From: Azohydromonas caseinilytica
GTDB taxonomy: Bacteria > Pseudomonadota > Gammaproteobacteria > Burkholderiales > Burkholderiaceae_C
Direction: 5' to 3'
Length of the DNA: 64,000 bases
NCBI RefSeq assembly: GCF_012927045.1
Contig: NZ_JABBFW010000025.1
Location: 18,488-82,487 of the forward strand
Every line of letters begins with the position of its first letter. The first letter of the stretch is position 1. Below the pieces are notes generated by a model, which worked only from the letters and a program-made list of their open reading frames with translations, ran no database searches and was not told the DNA's origin. The position numbers and the translations under genes were made by a program. Shown one piece after another: positions 54,980-63,939 of this stretch.

Positions 54980-56266
54980 ATGAAATCCCTCTACCTCCGC
55001 GTCTGGCTCACCGTGGTGGCGGTGCTGGCGCTGTTCGCGCTGGGCTCGGGCTGGGTGTTCCAGCAGCAGATGGCGCAGGAGCGCGGCCGCTTCGACGCCG
55101 CCGCCGTCGATCGGCTCAACGCCTGGGGCGAGCTGCTGCAGCACGCCCTGCCCCCGCCGCAGGCGCCGGCCGAGGAGCAGGCGCAGGGCCTGCGCGAGTG
55201 GTCGGAGCGGTTGCGCGTGCCGCTGGCGCTGGACGACGCGCAGGGCCGGCGCCTGGGCGAGGCCGAGAGCTTCGGGCGCCGCGCGCAGGAGCCCGATGCC
55301 CGGGTGCTGCCCATCCAGCTCGACGACGGCCGCACGCTGTGGCTGGCGCGCCCGCCGCGCGGCCTCGGTGGCCGCCACGGGCCGCCGCCCCCGCCGCCGT
55401 GGCTGCGCGGCACCGGGCTGCTGGCGGTGCTGGTGCTGCTGTTCGTGGCGGTGGCCGCCGGCGCCTACCCGGTGGTGCGGCGCCTGACGCGGCGCCTGGA
55501 GGCGCTGCAGGCCGGCGTCGAGCGCTTCGGCGCCGGCGCCCTGGCGCACCGCGTGGACGACAGCGGGCGCGACGAGGTCGCCGCGCTGGCGCGCAGCTTC
55601 AACCGCGCCGCCGAGCGCATCGAGACGCTGTTGCGCTCGCACCAGTCGCTGCTGGCCAACGCCAGCCACGAGCTGCGCTCGCCGCTGGCGCGGCTGAAGA
55701 TGGCGGTGTCGCTGCTGGAGACGGCGTCACCCGGCCAGCAGCCGGAGCTGCAGGCCGAGATCCACGCCGACATCGCCGAGCTCGACGCGCTGGTGGAGGA
55801 GGTGCTGCTGGCCAGCCGCCTGGACGCCCGGCCCGACGTGGAGCGGCGCGAGGCGGACCTGCTGGCGCTGGCCGCCGAGGAATGCGCGCGCGTGGGTGCG
55901 GAACTGGAGGCCGGCACGGGCCCCTTCGGCGTGCAGGGCGAGGAGCGGCTGCTGCGCCGCGCACTGCGCAACCTGCTGGAGAACGCGCGCCGCTACGGCG
56001 GCGACGAGGTGCTGCTGAAGCTGGAGCGCGAGGGCGCCCGGCTGCGCGCCGCGGTGTGTGACCGCGGCCCCGGCGTGCCCGAGGACATGCGCGAGCGCAT
56101 CTTCGAGCCCTTCTTCCGGCTGCCCGGCCATGCCGAGCAGCAGGGCGGCATCGGGCTGGGCCTGAGCCTGGTGCGCCAGATCGCGCAACGCCACGACGGC
56201 AGCGTGCGCTGCGAGCCGCGCGACGGGGGCGGCAGCCGCTTCGTGCTCGAATTGCCGGCATGCTGA
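54980..56266 (+). CDS. Sensor histidine kinase (CpxA/EnvZ type)
   Basis: 428 residues. Membrane helices at about 8-28 and 145-165 bound a periplasmic sensor, followed by HAMP, HisKA with H230 (NASHELRSPLARL), and ATPase motifs NLLENARRYGG, DRGPGVPE and GGIGLGLSLV. Partner of the OmpR-type regulator 46 bp upstream. The Spy-like protein may bind its periplasmic part, as CpxP does for CpxA; the Pro-rich HGPPPPPPW just before helix 2 is unusual. Confidence 0.93.
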   Translation: MKSLYLRVWLTVVAVLALFALGSGWVFQQQMAQERGRFDAAAVDRLNAWGELLQHALPPPQAPAEEQAQGLREWSERLRVPLALDDAQGRRLGEAESFGRRAQEPDARVLPIQLDDGRTLWLARPPRGLGGRHGPPPPPPWLRGTGLLAVLVLLFVAVAAGAYPVVRRLTRRLEALQAGVERFGAGALAHRVDDSGRDEVAALARSFNRAAERIETLLRSHQSLLANASHELRSPLARLKMAVSLLETASPGQQPELQAEIHADIAELDALVEEVLLASRLDARPDVERREADLLALAAEECARVGAELEAGTGPFGVQGEERLLRRALRNLLENARRYGGDEVLLKLEREGARLRAAVCDRGPGVPEDMRERIFEPFFRLPGHAEQQGGIGLGLSLVRQIAQRHDGSVRCEPRDGGGSRFVLELPAC

Positions 56267-56682
56267 ACCAGGCCACCACCACGCTCGCCGTCGACACGCC
56301 CGGCCGCGGGCTCATCGACATCACCCGCCGCGTGCGCGACTGGGCGCAGGCCCAGGGCTTCAGCGAGGGACTGCTGACCCTGTTCGTGCGCCACACCTCC
56401 GCCAGCCTGCTGATCCAGGAGAACGCCGATCCCGAGGTGCAGCGCGACCTGGAGCGCTTCTTCGCGCGGCTGGTGCCCGACGGCGACGCGCTGTTCCGCC
56501 ACCGCGACGAGGGCCCGGACGACATGCCCGCGCACGTGCGCTCGACGCTCACCGCCACGCAGCTGTCCATCCCGCTGCTGCACGGCCGCCTGGCCCTGGG
56601 CACCTGGCAGGGGATCTATCTGTGGGAGCACCGGCAGCGGGCGCACCGGCGCGAGCTGGCGCTGCATCTGCTGGGGCGCTGA
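56260..56682 (+). CDS. YjbQ-family protein (UPF0047)
   Basis: 140 residues. The conserved FVRHTSASLLIQENADPEV, DDMPAHVRSTL and GTWQGIYLWEHR are all present. YjbQ proteins have low thiamine-phosphate synthase activity and a metal-bound fold; their main role is debated. The start overlaps the kinase gene by seven bases. Confidence 0.93.
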   Translation: MLNQATTTLAVDTPGRGLIDITRRVRDWAQAQGFSEGLLTLFVRHTSASLLIQENADPEVQRDLERFFARLVPDGDALFRHRDEGPDDMPAHVRSTLTATQLSIPLLHGRLALGTWQGIYLWEHRQRAHRRELALHLLGR

Positions 56683-56775
56683 GGCGCCGCGCCGGGCCGC
56701 GTCACGGCGGCCGCGCCGCCTCGCCGGCACCACTCTTGCCGTGTGGTGCCATCGCATCGCTCCAGGAGAACCGCC

Positions 56776-57531
56776 ATGCCCCAGTGGTTGCAAGCCGGCC
56801 TGTGGGGCCTGCTGGCCGGCGGCGCGCTGGTGCTGGGCGCGGCCGTGGGCTACCGGGTGAAGATCCCGCCGCGCCTGGTGGCGGCGGTGATGGCCTTCGG
56901 CAGCGGCGTGCTGATCTCGGCGCTGTCCTTCGAGCTCATGGACGAGGCCTTCAACCGCGGCGGGCTGGACTCGACCGCGCTCGGCTTCGTGGGCGGCGCC
57001 GCGGTCTACACCGCCGCCAACTACCTGCTGGCGCACCGCGGCGCGCGCCACCGCAAGTGCTCCGGGGGCCGGCAGGCCTCGGAGCAGCAGCACGAGGGCA
57101 GCGGGCTGTCCATCGCGCTGGGTGCGCTGCTGGACGGGATTCCGGAGTCCATGGTCATCGGGCTGAGCCTGCTCAAGGGCGGGGCGGTCAGCACCGTGGC
57201 GGTGGCGGCGATCTTCCTGTCCAACCTGCCCGAGGGGCTGTCCAGCGCCGCCGGCATGAAGAAGGCCGGGCGCGGCGCGGGCTACATCTTCGGCGTGTGG
57301 GGCGGCATCGCGCTGGCCTCCGGGCTGGCGGCGGTGGCGGGCTTCGTGCTGTTCGCCGGCAGCTCGCCGGAGTTGGTCGCGGCCACCACCGCCGTGGCCG
57401 CCGGCGCGATCCTGGCCATGCTGGTGGACACCATGATCCCCGAGGCCTTCGAGCAGGCGCATGACTTCGCCGGCCTGATCACCGTGGCGGGCTTCCTGGC
57501 CGCCTTCGCGCTGAGCAAGCTCAGCCACTGA
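56776..57531 (+). CDS. ZIP-family divalent metal transporter
   Basis: 251 residues with about eight membrane helices. The two ZIP signature helices are visible: LGALLDGIPESMVIGLSL and FLSNLPEGLSSAAGMKK, carrying the metal-binding His/Glu-type positions in modified form (Asp-Gly-x-Pro-Glu and Asn-x-Pro-Glu). AGGAGA precedes the ATG. It may import Zn, Fe or Mn; its place after a His-rich sensor and two-component system fits metal homeostasis. Confidence 0.85.
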   Translation: MPQWLQAGLWGLLAGGALVLGAAVGYRVKIPPRLVAAVMAFGSGVLISALSFELMDEAFNRGGLDSTALGFVGGAAVYTAANYLLAHRGARHRKCSGGRQASEQQHEGSGLSIALGALLDGIPESMVIGLSLLKGGAVSTVAVAAIFLSNLPEGLSSAAGMKKAGRGAGYIFGVWGGIALASGLAAVAGFVLFAGSSPELVAATTAVAAGAILAMLVDTMIPEAFEQAHDFAGLITVAGFLAAFALSKLSH

Positions 57532-57653
57532 CCAGCGCACTCCGGCCCGAGGCCGGCGCCGCCCCGCCCGGCACCTCGCTTGCCGTGAGGCGGGACCGCT
57601 CCCTTTCGCCTGGCCGCCGCGCCGGCACGCCCTGCCCTCAAAGGTGTCCTTCC

Positions 57654-58712
57654 ATGGCCAAAACCCTCTCTGACCAAGTCATCGTCATCACCGGCGCCTC
57701 CAGCGGCATCGGCCTGGCCACGGCCGAGCAGGCGGCGCTGGCCGGGGCGCGGCTGGTGATCACGGCCCGCGACGCCCAGGCGCTGCAGCAGATCGCGCAG
57801 CGCCTGCATGACCACCATGGCGCGACCGTGCTGCCCGTGGCCGCCGACGTGGCCGTTCGCTCAGAAGTGGAGGCGGTGGCGGACGCGGCCATGGAACGCT
57901 TCGGGCGCATCGATACCTGGGTCAACAACGCCGGCGTGGGGCTGGTCGGCTCGGTGCTGGACGCGCATGACGAGCCCAGCGCGCGCCGCCTGTTCGAGAC
58001 CAACTTCTGGGGCAGCGTCAACGGCTCGCTCGCGGCGGCGGCGCGCATGCGCCGCAGCGGCGGGGTGCTCATCAACCTCGCCAGCATCCTGGCCGACCAT
58101 GCCGTGCCGCTGCAGACCTTCTACAGCGCCAGCAAGCACGCCATCAAGGGCTTCACCGACGGGCTGCGCCAGGAGCTGCAGGCCGAGCACTCGCCGCTGG
58201 AGGTGGTGCTGGTCAAGCCCGCGTGCATCGCCACGCCGCTGATCGAGCATGCCGCGCATCCGCCCGGGCGGCACCCGCGGCTGGTGTCGCCGCTGTACGC
58301 GCCCGGCGACGCGGCGCGCGCCATCCTGCGCGCGGCCCAGCATCCGCAGCGCGACGTGGAGGTCGGCGGCGTGGCCGCGCTGCACAGCGTGGCGGCGGGC
58401 GTGGCGCCGCAGCTGCTGGACCTGGCCGCGCCGCTGCTGGTGGAGCGCCAGTGGCGCGACGAAGCCTCGCCCGGCAGCGACGGCAACCTCCACACCCCCT
58501 CGCGCGACAGCCACGGCCGCACGCTGGGGCAGCATCCGGGGCAGCGCGTCCATCCCAGCGTCTACAACCGCCTGGCCGAGCCGGCGGGCGGGCTCGGCGG
58601 GCTGTTCTACGGCGCGCTGGCCGGCGGCGCCTGGCTGCTGGCGCAGGCGCTGCGCAGCGGCAGCGAGCGCCGGCACGACGCCTCGGTCCCCGCGGCCCCG
58701 CGCCGCGGTTGA
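57654..58712 (+). CDS. SDR-family oxidoreductase with C-terminal extension
   Basis: 352 residues. The classical SDR core (TGASSGIGLATAEQ, NNAGVG, SGGVLINLASIL, FYSASKHA) fills residues 1-250; a 100-residue extension ends in a short hydrophobic segment LFYGALAGGAWLLAQAL, possibly a membrane anchor. It is followed at once by a second SDR of the same plan, suggesting duplication. Substrate unknown. Confidence 0.9.
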   Translation: MAKTLSDQVIVITGASSGIGLATAEQAALAGARLVITARDAQALQQIAQRLHDHHGATVLPVAADVAVRSEVEAVADAAMERFGRIDTWVNNAGVGLVGSVLDAHDEPSARRLFETNFWGSVNGSLAAAARMRRSGGVLINLASILADHAVPLQTFYSASKHAIKGFTDGLRQELQAEHSPLEVVLVKPACIATPLIEHAAHPPGRHPRLVSPLYAPGDAARAILRAAQHPQRDVEVGGVAALHSVAAGVAPQLLDLAAPLLVERQWRDEASPGSDGNLHTPSRDSHGRTLGQHPGQRVHPSVYNRLAEPAGGLGGLFYGALAGGAWLLAQALRSGSERRHDASVPAAPRRG

Positions 58713-58717
58713 ACACC

Positions 58718-59716
58718 ATGGCCCGCCCCACGCTTCCCGACCTGCCGGTGGTGGTGATCACCGGCGGCTCCAGCGGCATGGGCCTGGCCGCGGCCCAGCG
58801 CCTGGCGCAGCAGGGTGCGCGGCTGGTGCTCAACGCGCGCGCCGAGGACACCCTGGCGGACGCCGCCGAGCGTTGCCGCGCCCTGGGCGCCGAGGTGCTG
58901 ACCGTGGCCGCCGACGTGGCCGACGCGCCGGCCATGGAGGCGCTGGCGCAGCAGGCCGCCGAGCGCTTCGGGCGCATCGACGCCTGGATCAACGCCGCCG
59001 GCACCAGCCTCTGGGGCCTGTTCGACGCCATCCCGGCCGAGGCGCACGAGCGGCTGATCCGCACCAACCTGCTGGGCGTGGTGCACGGCACGCACGCGGC
59101 GCTGCAGCACATGCGCGGACGCGCCGGGGGCGGCGTGATCGTCAACATCGCCTCCATCGCCGGGCATGTGCCCATGCCGCTGGCCGCCAGCTACACCGCC
59201 AGCAAGTTCGGCGTGGCCGGCTTCACCGACGCGCTGCGCGACGAGCTTTCCGGCAAGGGCATCGCCGTGTGCGGCGTCTACCCCAGCTTCGTGGACACGC
59301 CCACCCCGCACCGCTCGGCCAACTACACCGGCCGCGTGCTGCGCCCGGTGCCACCGGTGCTGGACCCGGAGCGCGTGGCCGAGGACATCGTCGGCCTGCT
59401 GAGCCGCCCGCGCCGCGCGCTGCGCCCGGGCGTGCACAACGCCGCCGCGCTGGCCTACGCGCTGGCGCCCGACACCACGGGCCGCGCCACGGCGCGCGCG
59501 GCGGAGCGTTTCTTCCTGCAGTCGGGCGAGCGCCAGCCGGACGACGACGGCGCGCTGTTCACGTCCAAGCCGCTGCCCGCGGCCGTGCACGGCGCCTGGG
59601 GCCTGCGCGAGCGGCGCGAGGCCGGCGCCGTGACGGCCACGACCGTGGCGGTGGGCGCCGTGGCCCTGCTGACGGGCTGGCTGCTCACGGGCAGCCGGCG
59701 CCGCGGCCGGGCCTGA
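58718..59716 (+). CDS. SDR-family oxidoreductase with C-terminal membrane segment
   Basis: 332 residues. TGGSSGMGLAAAQRL cofactor site, INAAGTS in place of the usual NNAG, and SIAGHVPMPLAASYTASKFG for the catalytic Tyr-Lys. The C-terminus has a single hydrophobic helix (TATTVAVGAVALLTGWLLTG) followed by Arg residues, so it is probably membrane-anchored. The ATG lies five bases after the previous stop. Likely a paralogue of the gene before it; the pair may reduce or oxidise lipid or quinone substrates. Confidence 0.9.
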   Translation: MARPTLPDLPVVVITGGSSGMGLAAAQRLAQQGARLVLNARAEDTLADAAERCRALGAEVLTVAADVADAPAMEALAQQAAERFGRIDAWINAAGTSLWGLFDAIPAEAHERLIRTNLLGVVHGTHAALQHMRGRAGGGVIVNIASIAGHVPMPLAASYTASKFGVAGFTDALRDELSGKGIAVCGVYPSFVDTPTPHRSANYTGRVLRPVPPVLDPERVAEDIVGLLSRPRRALRPGVHNAAALAYALAPDTTGRATARAAERFFLQSGERQPDDDGALFTSKPLPAAVHGAWGLRERREAGAVTATTVAVGAVALLTGWLLTGSRRRGRA

Positions 59717-59765
59717 GGGCGGCCCTGCATCGATCAATGGGCTTGAAGGTCTTGGAGAGCGGTGA

Positions 59766-60773
59766 ATGAAGACGGTGGTGGTGTTCCAGGGGGGCGGTGC
59801 GCTGGGTGCCTTCGGTTGTGGCGCGTGGCAGTCGGTGGCGCCGTGGCTGCGCGCCCGTGGCGACCGCATCGTGGCCCTGGCCGGCACCTCCATCGGCGCC
59901 GTGAACGCCGCGGTGGCGGCACGCCACTTCCACAGCGCCGACGCCGGCACCCACGCCTTGCTGCACCTGTGGCGCCACACCATTGCCACGCCCTCGTTCC
60001 CCTTCTTCGGCATGCCGGTGGGCTCCTCCGCGCACGCTGCCCGGGTGCGGGCCTGGAACGGCGTGTTCACCGGATGGCTGCTGGGCACGCGCGGGCTGTA
60101 CCGGGCCCAGCCGCTGCACTGGCTGCCCTGGATGGCGCTGCAGCGCCTGGAGCACCCGCTGATGGACCGCGGCGCGATGTGGCAGCTGCTGGAGCGCCTC
60201 GTCGGCCGCTATGCCAGCGTCGCGGCCACGCAGCCGCTGCTGGCCGCCGGCGCGGTGAACCTGATGACAGGCGCGCTGCGCCTGTTCGACAGCGACGAGG
60301 CGCCGATGGGCGCGGCGCAGCTCGCGGCCAGCAGCGCCATCCCGCTGCTGTTCGAGCCGGTGGAGATCGACGGCGAGCGCTACTGGGACGGCGACATCAC
60401 GCGCGACTCGCTGCTGCCGCCGCTGCTGCTGCGCCTGCAGGCCAGCGGCCGGCTGCGCGAGGGCGAGGCGCTGCAGCTCGTCAGCATCGAGCCCTTCGCC
60501 CGGCCGCTGGCGGAAGTGCCGCAGTCCGGACTGCAACTGGCTCACCGCGCCATGAACCTGATGCAGCTCGACAAGCTGGTCCCGCCGCCGCTGCCGAACC
60601 TGAAGCGCTGGGTCCGCATCACGCGCCCACCGCTGCCGCAGGACGGCATCTCCGGCGAGTTCGACTACTCGCCGCAGCGGCTGGAAACCCTCATCGAGCA
60701 GGGCACGGCCACGGCGCGGACGGCACTGGTGGGCTCGCTGGCGGCAACGGAAGAGACAGGGGCAGGGTACTAG
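59766..60773 (+). CDS. Patatin-like phospholipase
   Basis: 335 residues with the patatin catalytic dyad: oxyanion loop GGGALGAFGCG, nucleophile S42 in GTSIG, and D208 in WDGDI (usual DG[GA]). A DUF3734-type tail is not evident. It would hydrolyse acyl esters of membrane lipids. It is the last plus-strand gene before an REP-like hairpin and the convergent peptidase. Confidence 0.88.
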   Translation: MKTVVVFQGGGALGAFGCGAWQSVAPWLRARGDRIVALAGTSIGAVNAAVAARHFHSADAGTHALLHLWRHTIATPSFPFFGMPVGSSAHAARVRAWNGVFTGWLLGTRGLYRAQPLHWLPWMALQRLEHPLMDRGAMWQLLERLVGRYASVAATQPLLAAGAVNLMTGALRLFDSDEAPMGAAQLAASSAIPLLFEPVEIDGERYWDGDITRDSLLPPLLLRLQASGRLREGEALQLVSIEPFARPLAEVPQSGLQLAHRAMNLMQLDKLVPPPLPNLKRWVRITRPPLPQDGISGEFDYSPQRLETLIEQGTATARTALVGSLAATEETGAGY

Positions 60774-60901
60774 GGATTGTCAAGTGGGAGTGGATGGCTC
60801 AATCACTTCCATGCCGCTGATTGGGAAGACTGTTGACTCCTTATTGACAGTAAGAGGCCCAGCCTCGGCAGCGCAATTGCAGGGCTGGACCCTCACCCCT
60901 G

Positions 60902-60928
60902 CCCCTCTCCCGCTTCGCGGGCGAGGGG
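60902..60928. repeat. REP-like hairpin
   Basis: CCCCTCTCCCGC and GCGGGCGAGGGG flank a TTC loop (one mismatch). This CCTCTCCC-type element is common between genes in related genomes and may also end transcripts from the converging patatin and peptidase genes. Confidence 0.65.
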
Positions 60929-60989
60929 ATGCAAGGCGTCTCGGCCTTGCGGTCCAGAAGAACACCGGCCTTGCGCTGCCGCGCCGCCC

Positions 60990-62996
60990 TCATCCCCCAT
61001 CGCTGCGTTGCCCGTCCGGATCGCGCTCGCCGTTCTTCTCCAGCGGCTGCTCCACCCAGCGCTGCACCCACTCCACCAGGCGCCGGATGCCATCGAGCCG
61101 GTGCGAGGGCTTGCCGTCCTTGAGCACGTGGTGGTCGCCGCCGGGGTAGAGCACCATCTCGCACGGCGTCTGGGTGGCGCACATCAGGCTCACGAACAGC
61201 TCCTCGGCCTGGCACTTGGGGCAGCGCTCGTCTTCCTTGCCTTGCAGGATCAGCGTGGGCGTGCGCGCATGCTCCACATGCTTCATGGGCGACAGGCGGC
61301 GGCTGGTGTCGCGGTCGATGTGCGGCGCGCCGCACAGGGCGTACGGGTCGCTGTAGTAGCCGCTGTCGCTGGTGCCGTAGTGCGTCTCCAGGTTGGTCAC
61401 CGGCGCGCACACCACCGCGGCGCGGAAATGCCGGCTCTTGCCGATGGCCCAGGCCGCCAGGTAGCCGCCGTAGGAGCTGCCGGTGATGGCCACGCGCGCG
61501 TCGGCCAGGCCCTCGCGCTGCAGCTGCCCGATGATCGCCTCGTACTGCGCCAGGTCGAACTCGCCCCAGTGCCCGCGCAGCCGTCCGGCGAACTCGCGCC
61601 CGTAGCTGGCCGAGCCCACGGCGTTGGGCACCACCACCAGCCAGCCGCGCGCGCACAGCACCGGCCAGAAGGGGTGGTTCTGGTAGCTCAGGTCGGCATG
61701 GCTGGCCGGGCCGCCGTGCACGTCCACCAGCAGCGGCATCGGCCCCTGGGCGCCCCGGGCCTGGATCAGCCAGGCGTCCACGCGCTCGGTGCCGCCCCGC
61801 CCGTCGGGCACCTCGAAGCGGCGCACCTGCGCCTGCAGCGGCTCACGCTCGTGCCACCAGGCGTTGAAGCGGCTGAGCTGCTGCTCGTGGCGGCCGTCCA
61901 GGTCCGAGGCATACAGCTCCAGCGGCGAGCAGCCGGTTTCGGAGATGTACGCCAGCTTGGAGCGCCCCACCGCGAGGCCGCCGAGCTGGCGGTCGCCGTC
62001 CACCAGCGTGCGGCGCTCGCCGCCGGGCACGCCGAGGCTGACGGCATGCTGGCGCCCGCGCTGCGCCAGCAGCACGCGCAGCTGCCGGCTGTCCGGGCTC
62101 CAGCACAGGCAGGAGCCGGGCACGACCTCCACGTCGTCCTCGCCCAGCGGGCGGACCGCGCCGGAGTCCACCTCCAGCAGCCACAGCCGCATCTGCGCGT
62201 CGCCGTCGTCGAGATTGCCGCTGAAGGCGATCCAGCGCCCGTCGGGCGACCACTGCGGCGTGCTGACGTTGGCCTGCTCGCGGGTGACCTGGCGCGCGTT
62301 GGCGCCGTCGGCATCGACGGTCCAGAGGTCGGTGCGGTGCGCCAGGCGCTCCTCGCGGGTGCGGCTGTAGACGATGCGCCGCCCGTCCGGGGACCAGGCG
62401 GCGTCGCGCACCTCGAAGGCGCCTTCGGTGAGCCGCAGGTCCTCGCCGCTGTCCACGTCCAGGGTGAAGAGGTGGATCTGCTCGGCCAGCAGGTAGCCCA
62501 CGCCATTGAGCTTGTACGGCAGCCGCCACACCAGCTCGGGCGCGTCGGGGTCGCGCGGCTGATCCAGCTCCGAAGGCGCGCCGCGCGCCTCGGGGTCCAC
62601 GTTGACGATGCTGGTGAGCAGCATCTTCTTGCCGTCCGGGCTCCATTCGAAGGACGACACGCCGCCCTTGAAGAAGCTGATCTGCCGTGCCTCGCCGCCG
62701 CCGGGGTCGATCAGGAACAGCTGGCTGTTGCCGCCGCCGCGGTCGGAGGTGAAGGCGATGCGCTGGCCGTCGGGCGACCAGCGCGGCTGCTGGTCCTGGC
62801 TGGTGCCGGCCGTGAGCGGGCGCGGCTCGCCGCTGCCGTCCAGCGGGAACAGCCACAGGGTGCTGCGGTAGGCGTCGGCATCGCGCTCCACGCGCTTGAC
62901 GGCGCACACGGCCGTGTCCGAAGCGCCCACGGCGTGGAGGTCGTCGATGCGTTGTTCGAGACAGAGGTCCTCGACCTCGAAGGAGGCGCTGGGCAT
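60990..62996 (-). CDS. S9-family prolyl oligopeptidase-like peptidase
   Basis: 668 residues: an N-terminal beta-propeller with repeated WSPDG(K/R/Q) blades, then an alpha/beta-hydrolase domain from about residue 410. The nucleophile is S508 in GSSYGG, with Asp in GKEDERCP and His in GGDHHVL. No signal peptide, so it is a cytoplasmic acylaminoacyl- or dipeptidyl-peptidase-type enzyme. It starts at 62996 with a weak ribosome site; the gene stands alone. Confidence 0.92.
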   Translation of the reverse strand: MPSASFEVEDLCLEQRIDDLHAVGASDTAVCAVKRVERDADAYRSTLWLFPLDGSGEPRPLTAGTSQDQQPRWSPDGQRIAFTSDRGGGNSQLFLIDPGGGEARQISFFKGGVSSFEWSPDGKKMLLTSIVNVDPEARGAPSELDQPRDPDAPELVWRLPYKLNGVGYLLAEQIHLFTLDVDSGEDLRLTEGAFEVRDAAWSPDGRRIVYSRTREERLAHRTDLWTVDADGANARQVTREQANVSTPQWSPDGRWIAFSGNLDDGDAQMRLWLLEVDSGAVRPLGEDDVEVVPGSCLCWSPDSRQLRVLLAQRGRQHAVSLGVPGGERRTLVDGDRQLGGLAVGRSKLAYISETGCSPLELYASDLDGRHEQQLSRFNAWWHEREPLQAQVRRFEVPDGRGGTERVDAWLIQARGAQGPMPLLVDVHGGPASHADLSYQNHPFWPVLCARGWLVVVPNAVGSASYGREFAGRLRGHWGEFDLAQYEAIIGQLQREGLADARVAITGSSYGGYLAAWAIGKSRHFRAAVVCAPVTNLETHYGTSDSGYYSDPYALCGAPHIDRDTSRRLSPMKHVEHARTPTLILQGKEDERCPKCQAEELFVSLMCATQTPCEMVLYPGGDHHVLKDGKPSHRLDGIRRLVEWVQRWVEQPLEKNGERDPDGQRSDGG

Positions 62997-63124
62997 GGCA
63001 CACGCTGGGGCATCGCCGCGTGCCTCGGCCGGTCACGGCAGCGGGTTGCAGGGCTGAGCCCCGCCCGGTGGCCCCGGAAGGGACGCCGGGCGGGTTTCAG
63101 GGCAAAGAAGTCAGTCGAAGCCGC

Positions 63125-63328
63125 TCAGCGCTCCTGGTCGCGCTGCTGATCGCGCTGCTGGCTGCGGTCCTGCGTCTGGCTCTGCTGCTGGCTGCGATCC
63201 TGTGATTGATCCTGCTGCTTGCGGTTTTGCGACTGGTCCTGCTGCTGGCCGCGCTGCTGGGACTGGTCCTGCTGCTGACCACGCTGCTGAGACTGGTCCT
63301 GTTGCTGGTTGCGGTCTTGCTGCGTCAT
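63125..63328 (-). CDS. Low-complexity Gln/Asp/Arg-rich small protein (67 aa)
   Basis: Almost entirely Gln, Asp, Arg and Ser in near repeats of QQQDQSQQRG. No folded domain is expected. CAGGAGA before the ATG argues that it is translated. Its opening MTQQ is shared with the next upstream protein at 63468. Function unknown; such disordered, highly charged peptides may act in desiccation or stress protection, but that is a guess. Confidence 0.6.
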   Translation of the reverse strand: MTQQDRNQQQDQSQQRGQQQDQSQQRGQQQDQSQNRKQQDQSQDRSQQQSQTQDRSQQRDQQRDQER

Positions 63329-63467
63329 GGAAGTCTCCTGGTCGTGCCGGCGACCTTGCCGGTACACCGGGGGGAGGCAAGCCCGGGGCCCGGCGTGGCC
63401 CGGGCCGAACCTGGGAGGTACCGGCCATCCGGGTGCCGGCGGGGCCGGTACGGCCCCGCGCGGCGGG

Positions 63468-63728
63468 TCAGCGCCGCTGCTGCGTGCCTTGCCCCTGCCC
63501 GTCCAGCTCCGGCCGGTTCGAGGCCGAGCGGTCGCCGCCCTGGCGGCCCATCACGTCCGGCGTGCCGCGCGAGGCGTCAGTGCCGGAGTCGGGCGTGCCG
63601 TCCTGCTGGCCGGCGGCCGGCGCGGTGGCCTGGGCCTGCGCGCCGCCGCGCGGCTCGTTGTGCGGCACAGTGCCGCGCGGGTTGTCGCTGCCCTGCTGCT
63701 GGTTGCCGCCTTGCTGCTGTTGCGTCAT
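63468..63728 (-). CDS. Low-complexity Gln/Gly-rich small protein (86 aa)
   Basis: Starts MTQQQQGGNQQQGSDNPRG and continues rich in Gly, Gln, Asp and Pro, without hydrophobic stretches. AGGAG precedes the ATG at 63728. It is probably disordered in solution. It and the 67-residue protein share an opening and lie in tandem, so they may be relatives. Unknown role. Confidence 0.6.
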   Translation of the reverse strand: MTQQQQGGNQQQGSDNPRGTVPHNEPRGGAQAQATAPAAGQQDGTPDSGTDASRGTPDVMGRQGGDRSASNRPELDGQGQGTQQRR

Positions 63729-63939
63729 CGCGAGCTCCTGGGAGTGGAAACAAGTGCCCCCCGGAGGGCTGGCAAGGGGGGCTCCCGCGCAGCAATGGCT
63801 CACATCGCGATACACGCCGCGGCTGCGGGCCGATACCGGACTTGCGAAATCTCAAGCAACCCGCCGCCACGGCGCCTAGGAGCGTGGGCGGCAGAACGGG
63901 GTCGCGGACAATCGAAGGCACGACCCGCGCTTTGACTTG

